The notes: a model not told the origin generated them from the sequence alone. A stretch of DNA of 64,000 nt from Pseudomonas putida (GCA_029953615.1 CP124529.1:558001-622000), one strand, 5' to 3'; positions 20,281 to 30,202 are shown, counted from the first letter of the stretch. A program made the numbers and translations.

Positions 20281-20784
20281 ATGCGCACCCTGATGATCGA
20301 GCCCCTGACCAAAGAAGCCTTCGCCCCTTTCGGAGACGTGATCGAAACCGACGGCAGCGACCACTTCATGATCAACAACGGCTCGACCATGCGCTTTCAC
20401 AAGCTCGCCACGGTCGAAACCGCCGAGCCTGAAGACAAGGCGATCATCAGCATCTTCCGCGCCGACGCGCTGGACATGCCGCTGACCGTGCGCATGCTGG
20501 AACGCCATCCGCTGGGCAGCCAGGCTTTTATCCCGCTGCTCGGCAACCCCTTTCTGATCGTGGTCGCGCCAGTTGGCGATGCACCTGTATCAGGCTTGGT
20601 CCGCGCCTTCCGCAGTAACGGCAGGCAGGGCGTTAATTACCATCGCGGCGTCTGGCACCACCCGGTGCTGACGATCGAAAAGCGGGATGACTTCCTGGTG
20701 GTTGATCGCAGTGGTTCCGGCAACAACTGCGACGAGCATTACTTCACCGAGGAACAGATGCTGGTCCTCAATCCCCACCAATAA
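20281..20784 (+). CDS. allA: Ureidoglycolate lyase AllA
   Basis: Splits ureidoglycolate into glyoxylate and urea. 167 residues, ATG start after AGAAGAG. Typical opening RTLMIEPLTKEAFAPFGDVIE and the conserved cupin segments (NNGSTMRFHKL, FLIVVAPVG, GVNYHRGVWHHPVL). Its glyoxylate product would enter the gcl pathway about 8 kb downstream. Its substrate requires allantoicase, which is not found next to it here. Confidence 0.95.
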   Translation: MRTLMIEPLTKEAFAPFGDVIETDGSDHFMINNGSTMRFHKLATVETAEPEDKAIISIFRADALDMPLTVRMLERHPLGSQAFIPLLGNPFLIVVAPVGDAPVSGLVRAFRSNGRQGVNYHRGVWHHPVLTIEKRDDFLVVDRSGSGNNCDEHYFTEEQMLVLNPHQ

Positions 20785-20843
20785 GAAAAGGTCGGTCATT
20801 CAAGGGCGTTGCCCGAGCGGGTGACCGGCAAGAGGTACATACT

Positions 20844-22160
20844 GTGGAAGCACACCTTCACGAATGGCTGAACCTGAGCATTCGCTGGGTTCACATGATC
20901 ACCGGCGTCGCCTGGATCGGTGCATCGTTCTACTTCGTCTGGCTGGAGAACCACCTGAACCGAAGCAACCCGCGCGATGGGTTGTCGGGTGATCTCTGGG
21001 CAATTCACGGCGGTGGTATCTACCACCTTGAAAAATACAAGCTCGCCCCTCCGAAAATGCCCGAGAACCTGCACTGGTTCAAATGGGAAGCCTACTTCAC
21101 CTGGATGTCCGGTATCGCCCTGCTGTGCGTGGTGTTCTACTGGAACCCGGCCCTTTACCTGCTGGCCCCTGGCAGCACCCTCAGCGGTGCCGAAGGCGTG
21201 GCCATCGGTATCGGCTCGCTGATCGCCGGCTGGTTCATCTATGACTTCCTGTGCGACTCGCCGCTGGGCAAGAAGCCAGCGCTGCTCGGTGCCGTACTGT
21301 TCGTGCTGATCATCGCCGCCTGCTGGGGCTTCAGCCTGGTGTTCAGCGGCCGTGGTGCTTACCTGCACACCGGCGCGATCATCGGCACCATCATGGTCGG
21401 CAACGTGTTCCGCATCATCATGCCGGCCCAGCGCCAGCTGGTGGCAGCGATCGAGAACAACCAGACGCCCGACCCGGTACTGCCGGCCAAGGGCCTGCTG
21501 CGCTCGCGCCACAACAACTACTTCACCCTGCCGGTGCTGTTCATCATGATCAGCAACCACTTCCCGAGCACCTACGGTAGCCAGTACAACTGGCTGATCC
21601 TGGCCGGTATAGCAGTAGCCGCGGTCCTGATCCGTCACTACTTCAACACCCGCCACGACAGCAACAAGTACGCCTGGACCCTGCCGGTCGGCGCCCTGGC
21701 GATGATCTGCCTGGCCTACGTCACCGGTCCGAAACCGATGGCCGTCAGCCCTGAGCAAGCCGCGGCGAAGATCGAGTACCAGCCACTGCCCGCGACCGCG
21801 GTAGGCGGCAAGACCGCTGCCGAGCAACGCGCCGAGGACGCCACCAAGGCTGCCGCACCGGCTCAAGCCCCTGCCCAGGCCGCGGCCCAGGCTGGCGGCG
21901 AAAGCTTCGACAAGATCCACAACGTCATCCAGGAACGCTGCACCGTGTGCCACTCGTCCAAGCCGACCAGCCCACTGTTCAGCGCCGCCCCTGCCGGCGT
22001 GATGTTCGACACCCCGCAGCAGATCCAGGCCCAGGCAGCGCGCATCCAGGCGCAAGCGGTCGCCAGCCAGATCATGCCGCTGGGCAACATCACCCAGATG
22101 ACCACCGAAGAGCGCAAGCTGGTCGGTGACTGGATCGCCAAAGGCGCCCCGGTCAACTGA
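20844..22160 (+). CDS. puuD: Membrane urate oxidase PuuD with cytochrome c domain
   Basis: Oxidises urate to 5-hydroxyisourate and passes electrons to its own c-type heme instead of making peroxide. GTG start after AGAGG; 438 residues. The N-terminal domain (about 1-290) has about eight membrane segments with RWVHMITGVAWIGASFYFVW and GNVFRIIMPAQ. An Ala/Pro-rich linker (about 305-355) leads to a cytochrome c domain with heme motif C366-T-V-C369-H370. Maturation would depend on the ccm genes at 48.8-55.7 kb. Confidence 0.93.
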   Translation: MEAHLHEWLNLSIRWVHMITGVAWIGASFYFVWLENHLNRSNPRDGLSGDLWAIHGGGIYHLEKYKLAPPKMPENLHWFKWEAYFTWMSGIALLCVVFYWNPALYLLAPGSTLSGAEGVAIGIGSLIAGWFIYDFLCDSPLGKKPALLGAVLFVLIIAACWGFSLVFSGRGAYLHTGAIIGTIMVGNVFRIIMPAQRQLVAAIENNQTPDPVLPAKGLLRSRHNNYFTLPVLFIMISNHFPSTYGSQYNWLILAGIAVAAVLIRHYFNTRHDSNKYAWTLPVGALAMICLAYVTGPKPMAVSPEQAAAKIEYQPLPATAVGGKTAAEQRAEDATKAAAPAQAPAQAAAQAGGESFDKIHNVIQERCTVCHSSKPTSPLFSAAPAGVMFDTPQQIQAQAARIQAQAVASQIMPLGNITQMTTEERKLVGDWIAKGAPVN

Positions 22161-22203
22161 TAGCACCTCGCCAGGTAACCCGTTCCCAAGGGGGATCACC
22201 TCC

Positions 22204-22240
22204 CCCTGTGGGAGCGGGCGTGCCCGCGAAGAGGCCGGCA
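22204..22240. repeat. Single REP element
   Basis: One subtype A unit (CTGTGGGAGCGGGCGTGCCC...GAGGCCGGC) with no facing partner, between puuD and the NCS2 permease. Confidence 0.8.
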
Positions 22241-22384
22241 AAGCCAGCCTCAGGTTTCATGTATTACGCAACAAGCAAGCATCGAGCGTTCGAGCTCTAG
22301 CGGGAACCCCAGGCTGCCTCCACCGGGCCTGCCGCTGAAGCCGGCGCTTGGATCCGAGAATAAAAACAAAACTCGAGGTGCTGC

Positions 22385-23740
22385 ATGTCCGAGTCACGCA
22401 AGGCGTACATCCCCGTTGCGCCGCCGCGCGAGCCCTTGCCCCTGTTCCAATTGATCCTGGTTGGCCTGCAACACGTTCTGCTGATGTATGGCGGCGCGAT
22501 CGCCGTGCCGTTGATCATCGGCCAGGCCGCCGGGCTGTCCCGTGAAGAAGTCGCTTTCCTGATCAACGCCGACCTGCTGGTCGCTGGCGTCGCCACCATC
22601 ATCCAGTCCTTCGGTATCGGCCCGGTGGGCATCCGCATGCCGGTGATGATGGGTGCCAGTTTCGCTGCCGTCGGCAGCATGGTGGCCATGGCCGGCATGC
22701 CCGGCGTGGGCTTGCAGGGGATTTTCGGCGCGACCATCGCCGCCGGCTTCTTCGGCATGCTGATCGCGCCGTTCATGTCCAAGGTCGTACGCTTCTTCCC
22801 GCCACTGGTCACCGGCACGGTGATCACCTCGATCGGCCTGTCGCTGTTCCCGGTGGCAGTCAACTGGGCTGGTGGCGGCCAACAGGCAGATACCTTCGGC
22901 TCACCGATCTACCTGCTGGTGGCCGGCCTGGTGCTGGCGGTAATCCTGCTGATCAACCGTTTCATGCGCGGTTTCTGGGTCAACGTGTCGGTACTGGTGG
23001 GCATGGGCCTGGGCTACATCCTGGCCGGCTCCATCGGCATGGTCGACCTGTCGGGCCTGAACGACGCACCGTGGCTGCAAGTGGTAACCCCGCTGCACTT
23101 CGGCATGCCGACCTTCAGCCTGGCACCGATCCTGTCCATGTGCCTGGTGGTGGTGATCATCTTCGTCGAGTCCACCGGCATGTTCCTGGCCCTGGGCAAG
23201 GTGACCGATCGTGAAGTTACCCCTGGGATGCTGCGTCGCGGCCTGCTGTGCGACGCCGGCGCGTCGTTCATCGCCGGCTTCTTCAACACGTTCACCCACT
23301 CCTCGTTCGCCCAGAACATCGGCCTGGTGCAGATGACCGGGGTGCGCTGCCGCTATGTCACCATCGTGGCCGGCGCGCTGCTGATCCTGCTCAGCCTGCT
23401 GCCCAAGGCGGCCTTCCTGATTGCCTCGATCCCGCCTGCGGTACTGGGCGGCGCGTCCATCGCCATGTTCGGCATGGTCACCGCCACCGGGATCAAGATT
23501 CTCCAGGAAGCGGACATCGGCGACCGTCGCAACCAGCTGCTGGTTGCGGTAAGCGTCGGCTTCGGGTTGATCCCCGTGGTGCGTCCGGAGTTCTTCGCGC
23601 AGATGCCCCAGTGGATGGAACCCATCACCCACAGTGGCATCGCCATGGCCACGGTCAGTGCCCTGGTGTTGAACGTGCTGTTCAACATTCTCGGTGGTGC
23701 CGACCGCGCGGCGCACAACGACGTCTGTCACCAGCACTGA
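22385..23740 (+). CDS. NCS2 uracil/xanthine/urate permease
   Basis: Inner-membrane nucleobase symporter of 451 residues with about 14 membrane segments, starting at ATG 22385 after ACTCGAGGT. Family features: QHVLLMYGGAIAVPLIIGQAAGL near the N terminus, the signature region LVVVIIFVESTGMFLALGKVTDREV, and NTFTHSSFAQNIGLVQMTGVRCRYV. Its place right after puuD and before two nucleoside-channel-like porins suggests uptake of xanthine or urate for this pathway; the exact substrate is inferred. Confidence 0.94.
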   Translation: MSESRKAYIPVAPPREPLPLFQLILVGLQHVLLMYGGAIAVPLIIGQAAGLSREEVAFLINADLLVAGVATIIQSFGIGPVGIRMPVMMGASFAAVGSMVAMAGMPGVGLQGIFGATIAAGFFGMLIAPFMSKVVRFFPPLVTGTVITSIGLSLFPVAVNWAGGGQQADTFGSPIYLLVAGLVLAVILLINRFMRGFWVNVSVLVGMGLGYILAGSIGMVDLSGLNDAPWLQVVTPLHFGMPTFSLAPILSMCLVVVIIFVESTGMFLALGKVTDREVTPGMLRRGLLCDAGASFIAGFFNTFTHSSFAQNIGLVQMTGVRCRYVTIVAGALLILLSLLPKAAFLIASIPPAVLGGASIAMFGMVTATGIKILQEADIGDRRNQLLVAVSVGFGLIPVVRPEFFAQMPQWMEPITHSGIAMATVSALVLNVLFNILGGADRAAHNDVCHQH

Positions 23741-23877
23741 GCAAAGGGGGGCGGCGCACTGCCGCCCCGCCTCGAATCTGCCGTAAACGCTACACCGTCG
23801 GCCCGCCGGAATGGGCCGCCCGGGGCGCCTGCGCGCCAAAAAAACCCAAAAAAAACAATAAGTCCGGGAACCACAAC

Positions 23878-24663
23878 ATGAAACGCATCACCTCGTCCCT
23901 CTTGCTGGGCAGCAGCCTGCTGGCCACCCTTCCCGCCCACGCAGGCGAATGGCTGCAGTGGCATGGCGAAAGCCTGACCTACCTCTACGGCAAGGACTTC
24001 AAGGTCAACCCACGCATCCAGCAGACTGTGACCTTCGAGCACGCCAACAAATGGAAGTACGGCGATACCTTCATGTTCGTCGACAAGGTCTTCTACAACG
24101 GCAAGCCCGACCCGGGCAAAGGCGTGACCAGCTACTACGGTGAGTTCAGCCCGCGCCTGTCGTTCGGCAAGATCTTCGACCAGAAGCTGGCGTTCGGCCC
24201 GATCAAGGATGTGCTGCTGGCCATGACCTATGAGCGTGGCGAGGGTGATAACGAGGCCTACCTGATCGGCCCCGGCTTCGACCTGGACATCCCCGGTTTC
24301 AACTACTTCACCCTCAATTTCTACCTGCGCAACACCGAAGGTAGCCGCCCCGGTGACAACGTCTGGCAGATCACCCCAGCCTTCTCGTACACCATCCCGG
24401 TGGGCAAATCCGACATTCTGATCGACGGTTACATGGACTGGGTGGTCGACAACGACCAGACCCGCCGTGGCACCTACCACGCCAACCTGCAGTTCAACCC
24501 GCAGGTCAAGTACGACCTGGGCAAAGCCCTGAACCTGGGCGCCAAGCAGCTGTACGTAGGCATCGAGTACAGCTACTGGAAAGACAAGTACGGCATCGAC
24601 AGCCAGGGCAACATCGACAGCAACCAGAGCGTTACCAGTGCGCTGATCAAAGTGCACTTCTAA
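23878..24663 (+). CDS. Tsx-like outer-membrane nucleoside channel, copy 1
   Basis: 261 residues. Signal peptide MKRITSSLLLGSSLLATLPAHA ends at AHA|GEW. The mature part is a beta barrel of alternating strands ending in phenylalanine (KVHF), typical for outer-membrane insertion. Tsx-type segments include LTYLYGKDFKVNP, QQTVTFEHANKWKYGD, and FVDKVFYNG. It probably lets nucleosides or purines into the periplasm for the NCS2 permease upstream. The next gene is a close paralogue. Confidence 0.88.
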   Translation: MKRITSSLLLGSSLLATLPAHAGEWLQWHGESLTYLYGKDFKVNPRIQQTVTFEHANKWKYGDTFMFVDKVFYNGKPDPGKGVTSYYGEFSPRLSFGKIFDQKLAFGPIKDVLLAMTYERGEGDNEAYLIGPGFDLDIPGFNYFTLNFYLRNTEGSRPGDNVWQITPAFSYTIPVGKSDILIDGYMDWVVDNDQTRRGTYHANLQFNPQVKYDLGKALNLGAKQLYVGIEYSYWKDKYGIDSQGNIDSNQSVTSALIKVHF

Positions 24664-24787
24664 AAAACTGACCAAACGCACAAGTTTGTACCACACTGCT
24701 CCAGGACGGAGCACTTGAGGCAAGGCGCGCAAGCCAGTAATCTGCGCGCCCCCTCGATCAGGGCAGAAGGGATTCTGCCTGCGTTTA

Positions 24788-24803
24788 CTGACCGCTCAGT
24801 CAA
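24788..24803. promoter_or_regulatory. Operator-like box CTGAC-N6-GTCAA before the second Tsx-like gene
   Basis: CTGACCGCTCAGTCAA is the third strongest copy of the YTGAC-N6-GTCAA motif. It lies in the 352-base gap between the two Tsx-like genes, which otherwise holds no recognisable gene or REP. Confidence 0.45.
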
Positions 24804-25015
24804 TGAATTCGGGCGGTTGGCCAACGTGTTGCCAGCCTGAAAGACCCTTTTCATCCGTTCAGAACGAAGTCGAGCAGGAAAGTTTTGCCAACCCAGGAAA
24901 GTTGGCTCAACCCTTGCCAAACAGCTGTGGCCAATCGAAAAAAGCTGACTCAAAAGACAAAAAAGCGCCAACAACAAGCGCTGACAATAGATCAATCAAG
25001 GGAGCGACACTCGCA

Positions 25016-25798
25016 ATGCGTACCATCAACAGCCTGATCCTCGCCGGCGGCCTGCTGGCCTGTGGCACCACCTTCGGCGGCGACCTGCTGCAATGGCAGA
25101 ACAACAGCCTGACCTACCTGTGGGGCAAGAACTTCAAGGTCAACCCGTCGATCCAGCAAACCGTGACCTTCGAGCACGCTGATGCCTGGAAGTACGGCGA
25201 TAACTTCATTTTTGTCGACAAGATTTTCTACCAGGGCCAGAAAGATGCAGGCAATGGCCCGAACACCTACTACGGCGAAATCAGCCCGCGCCTGTCGTTT
25301 GGCAAGATCTTCGACCAGAAGCTGGCGTTCGGCCCGGTCAAGGACGTACTGCTGGCGATGACCTACGAGTTCGGCGAAGGTGATACCGAGTCGTACCTGA
25401 TCGGCCCTGGCTTCGACCTGGATATTCCTGGCTTCGACTACTTCCAGCTGAACTTCTACAACCGCACCACCGACGGCAGCCGCGCAGGCGACAACGTGTG
25501 GCAGATCACCCCGGTGTGGTCCTACACCATTCCGGTCGGTTCGTCCGATGTGCTGATCGACGGTTTCATGGACTGGGTGGTGGACAACGACGAGAACCGC
25601 CGCGGCACCTACCAGGCCAACCTGCACTTCAACCCGCAGATCAAGTATGACCTGGGCAAGGCCTTGCACCTGGGCGAGAAGCAGCTGTATGTGGGTGTGG
25701 AGTACGACTACTGGAAGAACAAGTACGGCATCAAGGACAGCGATGCCTTCACCACTGATCAGAACACCATGAGTTTCCTGGTCAAGGTTCACTTCTGA
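25016..25798 (+). CDS. Tsx-like outer-membrane nucleoside channel, copy 2
   Basis: 260 residues from ATG 25016 after GGGAGCGAC; a longer in-frame start would destroy the signal peptide (MRTINSLILAGGLLACGTTFG). The barrel and the C-terminal KVHF match copy 1 along the whole length, and differences are scattered, so this is an old tandem duplication. It has its own upstream region with an operator-like box, so the two copies may be differently regulated. Confidence 0.88.
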   Translation: MRTINSLILAGGLLACGTTFGGDLLQWQNNSLTYLWGKNFKVNPSIQQTVTFEHADAWKYGDNFIFVDKIFYQGQKDAGNGPNTYYGEISPRLSFGKIFDQKLAFGPVKDVLLAMTYEFGEGDTESYLIGPGFDLDIPGFDYFQLNFYNRTTDGSRAGDNVWQITPVWSYTIPVGSSDVLIDGFMDWVVDNDENRRGTYQANLHFNPQIKYDLGKALHLGEKQLYVGVEYDYWKNKYGIKDSDAFTTDQNTMSFLVKVHF

Positions 25799-25808
25799 CC
25801 TGAAGCGT

Positions 25809-25927
25809 TGGGGCCGCGCTGCGGCCCATCGCCGGCAAGCCAGCTCCCACCTCGACCGCGCTGCCTTCAGGCCTGCGCTGTACCTGTGGGAGCGGGCTTG
25901 CCCGCGAACCGGGGCAAAGCCCCGGCC
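25809..25927. repeat. REP pair of mixed subtype
   Basis: A subtype B arm (ATCGCCGGCAAGCCAGCTCCCAC) faces a subtype A arm (GTGGGAGCGGGCTTGCCCGCGAA) in the gap between the convergent Tsx-like and DUF808 genes. Confidence 0.82.
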
Positions 25928-25934
25928 ATGCAAC

Positions 25935-26849
25935 TCAACTGGCCGGCCGAACCGCCCGCCACAATTTCCCCGCAATGCCCACCACCGCCAGCACCACGGC
26001 ACCGGCCACAACCCCGACACCGCCGTTAAGCAGCGCCACGGTCAACGCCCCGCCACGCCCTTCGCTGAACGCCTCGACGGCGTGATGCAGCGGCCCGATA
26101 CCGTGCACCAGGATCCCGCCACCGACCAGGAACATGGCCGCAGTGCCGATTACCGACAGGCTTTTCATCATGTACGGCGCGGCCCTGAGGATGCCGTTAC
26201 CCACCGCCCGGGCCAGGCGTGATGCCTTCCGGGTCAGCCACAATCCCAGGTCATCGAGCTTGACGATACCGCCCACCAGGCCATAAACACCGATGGTCAT
26301 GACAACGGCGATCCCGGACAGCACAATAATCTGCTGGGACAACGGCGAGTCGGCAACGATGCCCAAGGTAATGGCTATGATCTCTGCCGACAGAATGAAA
26401 TCGGTGCGCACGGCCCCCTTGATCTTGGCTTTTTCGTACGCCACCAGGTCAACGCTGGCATCGGCCACGGCCTCCTTGCGCGCCGCATGATGGGCCTCAT
26501 CCTCTTCCTTGCTGTGCAAGAACTTGTGCGCCAGCTTCTCGAAGCCTTCGAAGCACAGGTAGGCACCGCCCAGCATCAGCAACGGCGTTACCGCCCACGG
26601 AATGAACGCGCTGATCAGCAGTGCCGCCGGCACCAGAATGGCCTTGTTCACCAGCGACCCTTTGGCCACCGCCCACACCACAGGCAACTCGCGATCGGCA
26701 CGTACCCCGGTTACCTGCTGGGCGTTGAGCGCCAGGTCATCGCCAAGCACACCCGCTGTTTTTTTTGCCGCGACTTTGGTCATCAGCGAGACGTCGTCCA
26801 GCAGCGTGGCGATGTCATCGATCAGTACCAGTAGACTGCTTCCTGCCAT
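25935..26849 (-). CDS. DUF808 (YedI-like) membrane protein
   Basis: 304 residues from ATG 26849 ([19 protein letters not shown], the usual family start). Several hydrophobic segments: about 70-110, 160-215 and 235-300. A charged stretch rich in H, E and A ([14 protein letters not shown]) lies in between. Inner-membrane protein of unknown function in the YedI family. It converges on the Tsx-like genes and is divergent from the TetR gene; no link to purine use is evident. Confidence 0.9.
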   Translation of the reverse strand: MAGSSLLVLIDDIATLLDDVSLMTKVAAKKTAGVLGDDLALNAQQVTGVRADRELPVVWAVAKGSLVNKAILVPAALLISAFIPWAVTPLLMLGGAYLCFEGFEKLAHKFLHSKEEDEAHHAARKEAVADASVDLVAYEKAKIKGAVRTDFILSAEIIAITLGIVADSPLSQQIIVLSGIAVVMTIGVYGLVGGIVKLDDLGLWLTRKASRLARAVGNGILRAAPYMMKSLSVIGTAAMFLVGGGILVHGIGPLHHAVEAFSEGRGGALTVALLNGGVGVVAGAVVLAVVGIAGKLWRAVRPAS

Positions 26850-26980
26850 TTCAGATGTTTCCAGATGTATGAATGAGCCGGAGTCTAGCCCAAAGCCGCT
26901 GCCTTGAGCGCCCGTCGAGCCCGGTGCTACCATGCCCGATCCCTCTTAGAGGTGGCCAGACACGAGGAAGATCCCTGACC

Positions 26981-27592
26981 ATGAGCACCATTCGCGAGCG
27001 CAACAAGGAACTGATCCTGCGCGCAGCCAGCGAGGAATTCGCCGACAAGGGCTTCGCCGCCACCAAGACCAGCGATATCGCAGCCAAGGCCGGCCTGCCC
27101 AAGCCGAACGTGTATTACTACTTCAAATCCAAGGACAATCTCTACCGCGAGGTCCTGGAAAGCATCATCGCACCGATCATGCAGGCGTCGACCCCGTTCA
27201 ATGCCGACGGTGACCCGAAGGAAGTGCTGAGTGCGTATATCCGCTCGAAGATCCGCATCTCCCGCGACCTGCCGCATGCGTCCAAGGTGTTCGCCAGCGA
27301 GATCATGCACGGCGCCCCGCACCTGTCGCCGAACCAGGTGGCGCAGCTGAACGAACAGGCGCGGCATAACATCGAGTGCATCCAGCGCTGGATCGACCGC
27401 GGGCAGATCGCCCATGTGGACGCGCATCACCTGATGTTCAGCATCTGGGCAGCGACCCAGACCTATGCCGATTTCGACTGGCAGATCTCTGCGGTAACCG
27501 GCAAGGCCAAGCTCGCCGACAGCGATTATGACGCCGCAGCCGAGACCATCATCCGCATGGTGCTCAAGGGTTGTGAGCCCGAGGTGGCCTGA
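26981..27592 (+). CDS. TetR-family regulator, RutR-like
   Basis: 203 residues from ATG 26981 after CACGAGGAAG. N-terminal helix-turn-helix (residues 10-56: AASEEFADKGFAATKTSDIAAKAGLPKPNVYYYFKSKDNLYREVL). The C-terminal domain resembles the YcdC/RutR type, with FASEIMHGAPHL, IDRGQIAHVDAHHLMFSIWAATQTYADFDWQI. E. coli RutR senses uracil/thymine and controls pyrimidine and purine genes through TTGACCAnnTGGTCAA. The YTGAC-N6-GTCAA boxes in this window look like that site, so this protein is the leading candidate for them. No such box was found before its own gene. Confidence 0.85.
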   Translation: MSTIRERNKELILRAASEEFADKGFAATKTSDIAAKAGLPKPNVYYYFKSKDNLYREVLESIIAPIMQASTPFNADGDPKEVLSAYIRSKIRISRDLPHASKVFASEIMHGAPHLSPNQVAQLNEQARHNIECIQRWIDRGQIAHVDAHHLMFSIWAATQTYADFDWQISAVTGKAKLADSDYDAAAETIIRMVLKGCEPEVA

Positions 27593-27600
27593 CAGGGCCA

Positions 27601-27709
27601 GTGGGGCTGCTTTGCAGCCCATCGCCGGCAAGCCGGCTCCCACAGGGTACACCACAGATTTCAAGGTCTGTGACGGCTCTGTGGGAGCTGGCTTGCCGGC
27701 GATAGGGCC
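27601..27709. repeat. REP inverted pair, subtype B
   Basis: Facing arms with core ATCGCCGGCAAGCCGGCTCCCAC, between convergent TetR and GlcG genes, where they may act as a bidirectional terminator-like hairpin. Confidence 0.82.
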
Positions 27710-27727
27710 GGAACAGGCAATAGAGAC

Positions 27728-28168
27728 TCAGGCTGCTACACCCGCATCCGCCTTCAACCCCACCTCCTCGATCGCACTGATCGCGCACTGCTCGTCGATA
27801 TCCGACGTATCCCCGCTGATCCCGACAGCACCCAGCACCTTGCCGTCCTGATCACGAATCAGCACGCCACCCGGCGCCGGTACCACCGGCCGCTCGCCCA
27901 ACCCGTTCAGCGCGGCAAAAAATGCCGGCCGCTGCTGTGCGTCCAGCGCCAACAGGCGCGACCCCTTGCCCAGGGCAATCGCCCCCCAGGCCTTGCCGGT
28001 AGCCACCTCCGGCCGAATCAGGCTGGCGCCATCCTCGCGCTGTAGCGCCAGCAAATGGCCGCCGGCATCCAGCACCGCCACGGTCAGTGGCGCAGCATTA
28101 ATCTTGCGGCCCGCCGCCAGCGCGGCATTCACCAGGCTGACCGCGACTTTCAGGTTCAAAGCGTTCAT
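27728..28168 (-). CDS. GlcG/HbpS-family heme-binding-like protein
   Basis: 146 residues from ATG 28168 after AGAGGA. Typical GlcG/HbpS pattern: VAVLDAGGHLLALQREDGAS, then ATGKAWGAIALGKGSR, PAPGGVLIRDQDGKVLGAVGISGDTSDIDEQCA. The molecular role in glyoxylate metabolism is not established; family members often sit beside glycolate or gcl genes, as here, where it is divergent from gcl. Each direction has its own TTGTATACAA box. Confidence 0.9.
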   Translation of the reverse strand: MNALNLKVAVSLVNAALAAGRKINAAPLTVAVLDAGGHLLALQREDGASLIRPEVATGKAWGAIALGKGSRLLALDAQQRPAFFAALNGLGERPVVPAPGGVLIRDQDGKVLGAVGISGDTSDIDEQCAISAIEEVGLKADAGVAA

Positions 28169-28250
28169 GGAAAGGTCCTCTTCTTGTTGTGAGAAGCCCT
28201 GAGGGCAGTTGAAAACCGATAGAGCAAATAGAACACAACGAAATGTATTT

Positions 28251-28260
28251 TTGTATACAA
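28251..28260. promoter_or_regulatory. GntR-type operator TTGTATACAA (GlcG side)
   Basis: Perfect palindrome, 83 bases upstream of the glcG-like start in the divergent region with gcl. Confidence 0.55.
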
Positions 28261-28390
28261 TATTTTGAAACGATCGTATGCGATGGCGCAAACCTCCGTT
28301 TTCATGGGCGCTCGGACGAAAGCGACATCCGCCGACGAAAACCCGTTGACCTAAGCGGCCAGCCGTGAATACACTCTGGCACAAAGCAAG

Positions 28391-28400
28391 TTGTATACAA
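28391..28400. promoter_or_regulatory. GntR-type operator TTGTATACAA (gcl side)
   Basis: Perfect palindrome flanked by AG and TT, only 26 bases before the gcl start codon and 140 bases from its twin. A protein bound here would probably sit on the start site of gcl transcription. Confidence 0.55.
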
Positions 28401-28425
28401 TTACAAAATCGATGAGGCACAAACC

Positions 28426-30202
28426 ATGAGCAAAATGAGAGCAATCGATGCAGCCGTTCTGGTCATGCGCCGTGAAGGTGTAGATACCGCGTTCGGCATC
28501 CCGGGGGGCTGCCATCAACCCGTTGTACTCGGCCCTGAAGAAAGTCGGTGGCATCGATCACGTCCTCGCTCGTCACGTCGAAGGCGCCTCGCACATGGCC
28601 GAGGGTTACACCCGTGCCAACCCGGGCAACATCGGTGTGTGCATCGGCACCTCCGGCCCTGCCGGCACCGACATGGTCACCGGCCTCTACAGTGCTTCCG
28701 CCGACTCCATCCCGATCCTCTGCATCACCGGCCAGGCCCCACGTGCCCGCCTGCACAAGGAAGACTTCCAGGCTGTCGACATCACCAACATCGTCAAGCC
28801 GGTGACCAAGTGGGCCACTACCGTTCTGGAGCCGGGCCAGGTACCTTACGCCTTCCAGAAGGCCTTCTATGAAATGCGCACCGGCCGCCCAGGCCCGGTA
28901 CTGATCGACCTGCCGTTCGACGTGCAGATGGCCGAAATCGAATTCGACATCGACGCCTACGAGCCGCTGCCGGTGCACAAGCCGTCCGCCACCCGCGTAC
29001 AGGCCGAGAAAGCCCTGGCCCTGCTCAATGACGCCGAGCGCCCGCTGCTGGTAGCCGGTGGCGGCATCATCAACGCCGACGCCAGCGACAAGCTGGTCGA
29101 GTTCGCCGAGCTGACCGGCGTACCGGTAATCCCGACCCTGATGGGCTGGGGCACCATCCCGGACGACCACGCGCAAATGGTCGGCATGGTCGGCCTGCAG
29201 ACTTCGCACCGCTACGGCAACGCCACCCTGCTCAAGTCCGACCTGGTGTTCGGTATCGGTAACCGCTGGGCCAACCGCCACACAGGTTCCGTCGACGTCT
29301 ACACCGAAGGCCGCAAGTTCGTGCACGTGGACATCGAACCGACCCAGATCGGCCGTGTGTTCACCCCGGACCTGGGTATCGTTTCCGACGCCGGCAAGGC
29401 ACTGGACGTGTTCCTCGAAGTGGCCCGCGAGTGGAAAGCCGCCGGCAAGCTGAAGTGCCGCAAGGCCTGGCTGGAAGACTGCCAGGAACGCAAGGCCACC
29501 CTGCAGCGCAAGACCCACTTCGACAACGTGCCGGTCAAGCCGCAGCGCGTTTACGAAGAAATGAACCAGGTATTCGGCAAGGACACCTGCTACGTCAGCA
29601 CCATCGGCCTGTCGCAGATCGCCGGCGCGCAGTTCCTGCATGTTTACAAGCCACGCCACTGGATCAACTGCGGACAGGCCGGCCCGCTGGGCTGGACCAT
29701 CCCTGCCGCGCTGGGCGTTGTCAAAGCCGATCCGAAGCGCAAGGTCGTCGCGCTGTCGGGTGACTACGACTTCCAGTTCATGATCGAAGAGCTGGCGGTG
29801 GGCGCGCAGTTCAACCTGCCATACGTACACGTACTGGTGAACAACGCCTACCTGGGCCTGATCCGCCAGGCGCAACGTGGCTTCGACATGGATTACTGTG
29901 TACAACTGGCGTTCGAGAACATCAACTCGACCGACGCCGCCACCTACGGTGTCGACCACGTCGCCGTGGTCGAAGGCCTGGGCTGCAAGGCCATCCGCGT
30001 ATTCGAACCGGCCGAGATCGCCCCTGCCCTGCTCAAGGCCCAGAAGATGGCCGAAGAGTTCCGCGTGCCGGTGGTGGTCGAAGTGATTCTCGAGCGTGTG
30101 ACCAACATTTCCATGGGCACCGAGATCAACGCGGTCAACGAGTTCGAAGACCTGGCCCTGGTCGGCAACGACGCGCCAACCGCCATCTCGCTGCTGGACT
30201 GA
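28426..30202 (+). pseudogene. gcl: Glyoxylate carboligase Gcl, frameshifted near the 5' end
   Basis: ThDP- and FAD-dependent enzyme that condenses two glyoxylates into tartronate semialdehyde plus CO2. The start ATG 28426 gives [27 protein letters not shown], then the frame is lost. The remaining sequence ([28 protein letters not shown] onward to the stop at 30202) is one frame later. Removing one G from the six-G run at 28503-28508 gives the expected [16 protein letters not shown] junction and a normal length of about 591 residues. The ThDP motif appears as [30 protein letters not shown]. It opens the gcl-hyi-glxR series. An assembly error is likelier than real loss. Confidence 0.92.

Noticed and set aside
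20796..22241. 481-codon open frame on the minus strand
   Set aside because: Antisense to puuD, and begins within a REP element.
24803..25015. N-terminal extension of the second Tsx-like protein
   Set aside because: It would place 71 polar residues before a clear signal peptide; ATG 25016 has a good GGGAG site.
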